DNA of 64,000 nucleotides from Saccharopolyspora phatthalungensis (GTDB lineage Bacteria; Actinomycetota; Actinomycetes; Mycobacteriales; Pseudonocardiaceae). The notes beneath the pieces were generated by a model that saw only the letters and a program-made list of their open reading frames with translations, made no database searches and was not told the DNA's origin. Each line of letters begins with the position of its first letter. Position 1 is the first letter of the stretch. Location of the stretch: assembly GCF_014203395.1 (NCBI RefSeq), contig NZ_JACHIW010000002.1, positions 1,612,001 to 1,676,000 of the forward strand, in the 5' to 3' direction. This document shows, one piece after another, positions 59,302 through 64,000 of this stretch. A program made the position numbers and the translations under genes.

Positions 59302-59946
59302 TCATAACGGGTGATCGAGATAAGCCGCCTGATGGGCCAGCAGCGTTTGCACGGCACGCAGAGCGATCGGCAGCAAGCTCAGGTGATCCGGAATGACGGA
59401 CCAATTCAGACGCCCTCCCGGCTTGAGCAGCAGCTCGCACAGCTCGGCGAGATTGTGCACCAGCGGGGCGTACTTCCAGAGCAGGTAGGCCACGAAGTCG
59501 ATCGCCGACGATGGCTCGGCTGCCTCCGGCGGCACTTGCCGATGCCAAGGAACGTCGCCGAAACCGGTCAGCAGCGGCAGCAGCCGGTACCGTTGCGTGA
59601 AATCCGCGGCATCCGGCTGCTGCGGCCCGGTCGTCGTTTCGGCCAATGCCCCGACCGCGAACAACCTGTTCACGACATGGCGGGCGTCGGTGACACCTTC
59701 CCGCACCGCGAGGGCTTCGGTGTCCTGCCGCTGCCAGCCCTCCGACGAGGCCGATTCGATCAGCTTGATCGCTCCGCGTGCGCAACTCCACGTCAAGCAT
59801 TCCGCATAGGTGTCCAGGCGGATGCCACCACCGCCGATCCGCAGCTGGTAGCCATCCGGTCTCCCTCCTGCCTCCAGGTACTCGGGACCGCACAAGAAGC
59901 CGATCGGGTAGATGAGCGTCTGCTTTCGCGACATCTCGGAGATCAT
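59302..59946 (-). CDS. Caspase-system module protein D (unknown family)
   Basis: 214 residues; the start overlaps the stop of the caspase gene (ATGA-type). It has the shared layout in a more divergent form: LIYPIGFLCGPEYLEAGG, YQLRIGGGGIRLDTYAECLTW, HVVNRLFAVGALAETT, YRLLPLLTGFGDVPWH, LWKYAPLVHNLAELCELLLK and VQTLLAHQAAYLDHP. His of PxGH is replaced by Phe and Asn of LGN by Asp. No membrane segment or catalytic motif. Probably another partner in the same complex. Confidence 0.7.
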   Translation of the reverse strand: MISEMSRKQTLIYPIGFLCGPEYLEAGGRPDGYQLRIGGGGIRLDTYAECLTWSCARGAIKLIESASSEGWQRQDTEALAVREGVTDARHVVNRLFAVGALAETTTGPQQPDAADFTQRYRLLPLLTGFGDVPWHRQVPPEAAEPSSAIDFVAYLLWKYAPLVHNLAELCELLLKPGGRLNWSVIPDHLSLLPIALRAVQTLLAHQAAYLDHPL

Positions 59947-61745
59947 CCAGTCGCCTCCGGTACCTGCTCGGCCGTGCGGGTGGGGTCCGGATCAGGCGAA
60001 GCGCGGTCGAAGTGCCCCGCCTCGACGGAAAGCAACGCGTGCACACTCCGGATGAACATGTCCAGTTCCAGGATGGCTTCCTCTCGTGCCACCGTCACGC
60101 ATGCGTGCCAGAGGCTCCGCTGGGCAGGCGAAGCGACAAAGATCCGGTACACGTTCGTGTGCACCTCGATGAGAGTCCGGTCGATCATCCCGATTCGGTA
60201 CAGCCACGGCGTCGTCGTCGTGTTGCCCAGACCCAGCAGCAGCGGCACAAAGCGGTGCGACCGGGCGAAGTCCACCACGTCCCTGGTTCCCGGCCGCACC
60301 TCCACCAACAGGTCCAAGTGGATAAGACGGTCGATCGAGGCGCGGGCAGCACCTGCGCCGACCTGCAGGCATTCGAGGTCCTGGCGGGTGAAAGGGATGG
60401 ATTCCTTACCCCAGGCGCGATGGGCGACCTGCCACACGGCAAGTTCATCCGCAGACACTTCCAGAAACCGTGAACCAAGCCGGATCTCGGCACACAACTG
60501 CCCGGTCGCCGACGACCGGTGCCCGCCCGTCACATGACCGACCGGGATGAGCAATGTCCTGGGGCTGGGCGCGACGGGATCGAGGTGCCCAGCGCTGTAC
60601 AAGCCGATATACCCGTACCGCCAGCGCCGCACACGCAACCGGGACCAGTGGTAGACGCCGGTGGCCGCGCCGAGCAGGAGCACGTAGGCGATCAGGCTCC
60701 GCAGGTCACCGGTGTCGAACCAGACGCCCAGCAGGGCAACGACAACCGCGGTTGTCGCGGTCGTAAATCCCGCGGCCAGCAGGGAATGACGGATCGGGTG
60801 ATCGATTAGCACCCGATCCCTGAGCGAAGGGACCGATTGCCCGCCAACCAGACCGGCGATCCTCTTCTGCCACCGGGCCCTGCCGCGTTCGCGGGCCGTC
60901 GCCGGCACCTGCGTCGTCGGCTTTGCCGGCAGAATGGCGTGGGGCCGCGGTACTCCCTGCCCACCCCGGGGCATCACGAGATCCGCGATGTGCTGCGGCT
61001 GCGGTGGGACCCAGGTGAGGTAGATGGTCCCGGACACCCGACCGATGTAGGTCGGCGTCTGCTGTGCCCTGGCGGCCACCTCATCTCGAACGTAGTCGTA
61101 GAGTTCACTGACCTCGACCCGGCCGTCGCCGTCGCGATCAGCTTTGCCGGTCCGCAGGCCCTCGATCATCACGTCGGTGAAGACAGACGAGGATCGCCCC
61201 TTGTCCAGGGTCTTCTCCTCACCCGTGAACGCGTACTCCAATTCACCGGAGGAAGCGATGATCGCGAACCCTCGGCCGGGTAGCTGGGCGGCCAGCCCGG
61301 CGTCGACGGGAGCTGCTTTCGCGACGAACCCGGCGGGGAAAGCGCCGCTGAAACAGCAATCGAGCAGCACGACTTTGGTCCCCGCGCGGCAGTTTTCCAG
61401 CTGTTCGCTTACGAACGCCGAGGACACGGCGGTGGTGGCCAGCCGGTCGTGGCGGCTGTTGCTCGTCACAAAATGGAGCTTGTTCCGCTCGTCGGTAATT
61501 CCGTGGCCGGTGAAGTAGACCAGAACCATATCGTCCGGGCGGCGGTCGGCGAGCAGATCGCCCAATGCCTCCTCGACCCGGTGCCTCGGCTCGTCCTCCA
61601 GTACGACCACTTCGTCGAAGCGGCCGATCTGAGGGCTTTTCAGAATGCGGCTCAGGCCGCGAGCATCCTGCGCGGGCGCACGCATCCTCCGGAAATGCGG
61701 ATCCTGATAGTTCGCGGTCGCTACGATAAGGGCGTGGCGGCCCAC
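59943..61745 (-). CDS. Caspase-like protease with EF-hand loop, two membrane helices and a repeated C-terminal module
   Basis: 600 residues. Residues 1-240 are a peptidase C14 (caspase/metacaspase) domain: RHALIVATANYQDPHFRRMR, the His dyad VLVYFTGHG (H81) and Cys in VVLLDCCFSGAF (C130/C131). A canonical EF-hand loop DRDGDGRVEVSE (203-214) suggests calcium control. Residues 320-343 and 349-366 are membrane helices. From about 398 comes a module, LLIPVGHVTGG to LLLGLGNT, SLWHACVTVA and LLSVEAGHFDR, that also forms three separate neighbouring proteins. The gene follows the EACC1-like gene by two bases and overlaps module gene D. Caspase-EACC1 sets are known as bacterial conflict systems that kill the infected cell. 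Confidence 0.85.
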   Translation of the reverse strand: MGRHALIVATANYQDPHFRRMRAPAQDARGLSRILKSPQIGRFDEVVVLEDEPRHRVEEALGDLLADRRPDDMVLVYFTGHGITDERNKLHFVTSNSRHDRLATTAVSSAFVSEQLENCRAGTKVVLLDCCFSGAFPAGFVAKAAPVDAGLAAQLPGRGFAIIASSGELEYAFTGEEKTLDKGRSSSVFTDVMIEGLRTGKADRDGDGRVEVSELYDYVRDEVAARAQQTPTYIGRVSGTIYLTWVPPQPQHIADLVMPRGGQGVPRPHAILPAKPTTQVPATARERGRARWQKRIAGLVGGQSVPSLRDRVLIDHPIRHSLLAAGFTTATTAVVVALLGVWFDTGDLRSLIAYVLLLGAATGVYHWSRLRVRRWRYGYIGLYSAGHLDPVAPSPRTLLIPVGHVTGGHRSSATGQLCAEIRLGSRFLEVSADELAVWQVAHRAWGKESIPFTRQDLECLQVGAGAARASIDRLIHLDLLVEVRPGTRDVVDFARSHRFVPLLLGLGNTTTTPWLYRIGMIDRTLIEVHTNVYRIFVASPAQRSLWHACVTVAREEAILELDMFIRSVHALLSVEAGHFDRASPDPDPTRTAEQVPEATG

Positions 61746-61747
61746 CG

Positions 61748-62179
61748 TTACCCCCGAGTGACGGTTCCGGGTTGATCGTCGTCTCGACCGAGGTCAGTGG
61801 CGGTGTTCGAGTTCCCGCCGTCGCTGTCGGCTTTCGCCTCGATCTTGTCTATCCATGCCTGGACAACGGCGGACTGATCCTTGGCAGACCCGCCTTCCAA
61901 GACCAGCTTCTCGCCTCCGCACTCCAGCGTCAGCTTCCGCCCCTTCGCCCGGTCCAGCCAAGCCTTCGCCACCACGGCCACCATGCGCGTCATCGCCGCC
62001 GACGCCAGTCCGCTGACCACCAGCGGCCAGATGCTCTGCGCCACGCCACTCTTGCTGTCAGGGGGCGCCTCCACCTTCTCCCGGCCCACTTCAGGTGCCC
62101 CCGCGCGGAGCAGTTCGTCCCGCAGGTGCACGCTCAGGCTCATGGCGGTTTCATCGCCGATGTGCCCGAGATCTGGCAT
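61748..62179 (-). CDS. EACC1-like effector-associated protein
   Basis: 143 residues from ATG 62179. It has a helical start, a hydrophobic middle (SIWPLVVSGLASAAMTRMVA), a basic KAWLDRAKGRKLTLECGGEK strand region and a LVLEGGSAKDQSAVVQAWID end. This is the plan of EACC1, the constant partner of caspase, trypsin and other effectors in actinobacterial and other conflict systems, as I know it from the literature. It lies two bases before the caspase gene and heads the operon. It probably couples the caspase to a sensor. The family match is by pattern only. Confidence 0.65.
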   Translation of the reverse strand: MPDLGHIGDETAMSLSVHLRDELLRAGAPEVGREKVEAPPDSKSGVAQSIWPLVVSGLASAAMTRMVAVVAKAWLDRAKGRKLTLECGGEKLVLEGGSAKDQSAVVQAWIDKIEAKADSDGGNSNTATDLGRDDDQPGTVTRG

Positions 62180-62387
62180 GACACGCAGCTCGCCCCATGG
62201 CTGCCTTGAATCAGTACGCTGCACGTTCCGAACAATACGATGTGTGAGCATGTCGATGTGCCGGGATCCCCAATCTCGTCGTCAAGCTCGGCTGGCAGAG
62301 CGGCCGTGGCATCAAGTTCACGACTCGAAAAACCCGCGCCGATCTCTTCTGCGGACGATGCCGCACAGGCGGATTTCCTAGGTGCAG

Positions 62388-63626
62388 CTAGGCGTTGCGG
62401 GAGCGGCTTTCGTAGTCGGTCAGCTGCAGCACGGCGGGCCACAATCCCCGGTCCAGCGCCCCCATGAGCTTTTCCTCGAAGCGCGGCGGGCGCTCAAGCG
62501 GTACGAATTCCGCCTTCCAGCCGGGGGTGAAGTAGATCAGCGCCTTGATCCTAGCCGGGAACGGTCTGCCGCCGACGTATCGCGGCAGGGCAGGAGGGTT
62601 CAGCGGGCCACGCTTTTCCTCGCACTGCCGGCAGTTCGCTTGTGCGCGCAACGCTTCTTCGGCCACCTGCCGGTAGCGCTCATATCCCGCCTTCCCGAAA
62701 GGAACAGCCAGGATCAGCCGCTCGGGTGGCAGGACGCGTAATGCTTCGCCGAGTTCCCACATGGTTCCCGAACTCCGGCCGAGCATGATGACCGTTAGCC
62801 GCGATTCCTGAATCAACTCCCGCACCGGCCGCTGCCAGTCGTGGCTCGGCAGGTACATCCGGACCGCCCCGCTATGCGGTGAATGCTCCTGCGGCTGCCC
62901 GACCGCCACCAGGGGCCCCGCCCACCTCAGCGCGTGGGCGAGGCGAGCTTCCTCCGTTCGGCTCTGCGCCAGAAACAGGCCGCGCACCAGCCCAGTCGGC
63001 GACAGGAGGCGTTGCTGGCGGGCGAGATCGCCATCGATCCGGAAGGGCCGCAAGTACAGGACGTAGGAACGCGAGGCGACATCCTGAGGTGAGGAGATGA
63101 CCTCCTGACCCATCCGGGCACCCATCACGTTCCAGAAGTTGGCGACGACCAGCAGGGCGATCCCCTCCACCAGGTCGGCGAGGCTGCCGTAGGTCGGGTC
63201 GCCGTGTGCGATCCCGGTCCATATCGCCTTCAAGCTGTCAAGAAGGGTCAGCAGACCCATGGCGTACGGAAGGCCGCAGAGCGCGATGACGAGCTTGCTC
63301 CCGATGACCCACTTCTGTCCCCGGGAACGGCTGGGTACCTCGCCCGGGAGCTCAAAGCCCCGGTGCGCCCGATATGCGGCCGTGCGCGACAGACACCATT
63401 GTCCCTTCTCCTGGTACATGTAAGCGCGGTTGACGAACCAGATCCCGCAGCACAGGACGAGCAACTGCCATATGCTGATCGCGCTGAACAAAGCGGCGAG
63501 CAGCGCCAACGCCGCGAATCCGAACCAGCTGCGCCTGATCCGCGACGCGCTTCGCAGCAAGCTCCTGCCAAGCTTCAGATGCTCTTCCGGCGGCGAGAAA
63601 TCGCTCCACCGCAAATCATTACGCAT
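62388..63626 (-). CDS. Membrane protein with a TIR-like/nucleotide-handling C-terminal domain
   Basis: About 412 residues from ATG 63626; upstream starts at 63680 and 63776 are possible. Membrane helices: FGFAALALLAALFSAISIWQ, LLVLCCGIWFVNRAY, VIGSKLVIALCGLPYAMGLL, LVEGIALLVVANFWNVMGA. The C-terminal part has SYVLYLRPFRIDGDLARQQR, the ALRWAGPLVAVGQP strand, WQRPVRELIQESRLTVIMLG, SSGTMWELGEALRVLPPERL; such YLRPFxxD domains are TIR/STIR-like by fold prediction in other proteins as far as I recall. It is on the same strand and 200 bases upstream of the EACC1-like gene, so it may be the sensor or a second effector of the caspase set. Confidence 0.6.
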   Translation of the reverse strand: MRNDLRWSDFSPPEEHLKLGRSLLRSASRIRRSWFGFAALALLAALFSAISIWQLLVLCCGIWFVNRAYMYQEKGQWCLSRTAAYRAHRGFELPGEVPSRSRGQKWVIGSKLVIALCGLPYAMGLLTLLDSLKAIWTGIAHGDPTYGSLADLVEGIALLVVANFWNVMGARMGQEVISSPQDVASRSYVLYLRPFRIDGDLARQQRLLSPTGLVRGLFLAQSRTEEARLAHALRWAGPLVAVGQPQEHSPHSGAVRMYLPSHDWQRPVRELIQESRLTVIMLGRSSGTMWELGEALRVLPPERLILAVPFGKAGYERYRQVAEEALRAQANCRQCEEKRGPLNPPALPRYVGGRPFPARIKALIYFTPGWKAEFVPLERPPRFEEKLMGALDRGLWPAVLQLTDYESRSRNA

Positions 63627-63866
63627 ACCGCGTCCCCAGGGATTAAGCTCGAAAGCCTTTGGCCGCCGACGATAGCCCATGACCAGAGTCGTCGTGCACA
63701 ACCACACCGCGAGTGAATCAGGAGCAGCCCGGGACCGGTCCCCCGCGCGCCCAGATCGCCTGTCCAGGTAGAACACCGGGTACCGCTAATGCTGCAACGG
63801 CAAGATGCCTGCGTTGAAACGCCTTCCGCGATCGGCGCCACGGGCCGCGGTTCATCCGGGGCCGGC

Positions 63867-64000
63867 TTACTGATCGCCCCGCTGAGTCGGGACATGGCTT
63901 CGAATGCGTTCGTAGTGCCGTCTGGCTTTCATGCGATTTCCACAGGTCGCCATCGAGCACCAGCGGGCCTTGTTGGCTTTGCTGCGATCCAGGAGGAACA
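63867..64000 (-). CDS. 3' end of a CGNR zinc-finger (ABATE) protein gene, cut by window edge
   Basis: The minus frame entering from the right edge reads FLLDRSKANKARWCSMATCG, then NRMKARRHYERIRSHVPTQR and a stop at 63867. RWCSMATCGNRxKARRHYER is the zinc-finger end of CGNR-domain regulators, which have an N-terminal ABATE stress domain outside this window. The frame is intact as far as seen. Confidence 0.85.
   Translation of the reverse strand, partial: FLLDRSKANKARWCSMATCGNRMKARRHYERIRSHVPTQRGDQ

Overview
The window is GC-rich, packed with divergent and overlapping genes, and uses many GTG starts and GGAGG-type ribosome sites. It looks like chromosome from a mycelial actinomycete of the Pseudonocardiaceae, close to Amycolatopsis. 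The P450/reductase pair at 35.1-37.3 kb matches in length and sequence what I recall of the Amycolatopsis guaiacol O-demethylase GcoA/GcoB. Other actinomycete markers are DUF397, DUF3159, DUF5996, DUF2255, a WXG100-like protein and an XRE-TPR regulator.

Layout. 0-5 kb: the end of an SDR gene, a GH15 glucoamylase-type enzyme, a DUF3159 membrane protein, and a graveyard of 3' gene ends (S9 peptidase, alcohol dehydrogenase, arginyl-tRNA synthetase, DinB). 5-10.8 kb: an unusual locus. A minus-strand run of two GT4 glycosyltransferases, a PIG-L/LmbE deacetylase and a WbqC domain fused in frame to a reverse transcriptase faces a divergent FEN-type 5'-3' exonuclease. Several of its genes carry lesions: an in-frame TGA, a one-base frameshift and a truncated 5' end.

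10.9-23 kb: a mobile-element pile-up. It holds an IS701-family element, two group II introns that appear nested one inside the other, and an IS3-family element. A second IS3-family element splits a GNAT gene and is itself split by a Tn554-like triple-gene transposon (tnpA, tnpB, tnpC). 23-31 kb: a frameshifted XRE-TPR regulator, a HAD hydrolase, a chain of tiny overlapping ORFs, and a DUF397 protein. An AI-2E-type exporter, DUF5996 and DUF2255 genes follow. 31.3-33.3 kb: worn polymorphic toxin/immunity genes (Imm1, a DddA-like deaminase fragment, a WXG100-like protein, an immunity protein and a broken toxin).

34-37.3 kb: AraC regulator, gcoA and gcoB, which demethylate lignin-derived methoxyphenols. 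38-43.2 kb: a HAD-like protein, a methyltransferase and a polytopic membrane protein, probably for surface glycans. 43.3-53.5 kb: a two-armed catabolic cluster. A GntR/FCD regulator, IlvD/Edd dehydratase, cyclase-family hydrolase and nitrilase-family hydrolase lie on the minus strand. An SDR and a ribose-type ABC importer with a fused ATPase-permease lie on the plus strand. Two copies of a 24-bp palindrome sit between the arms and are the obvious regulator sites.

53.6-57.4 kb: a fascin-like secreted protein, a small secreted protein, a His-rich metal binder, a Thr/Arg-rich membrane protein and a cupin. 57.5-63.7 kb: the strongest candidate for an undescribed system. A caspase-like protease with an EF-hand loop and two membrane helices ends in a module that recurs as three separate downstream proteins. 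A TPR-like membrane protein and an EACC1-like partner belong to the same gene string, and a membrane protein with a possible TIR-like domain lies next to it. The last bases hold the 3' end of a CGNR zinc-finger gene.
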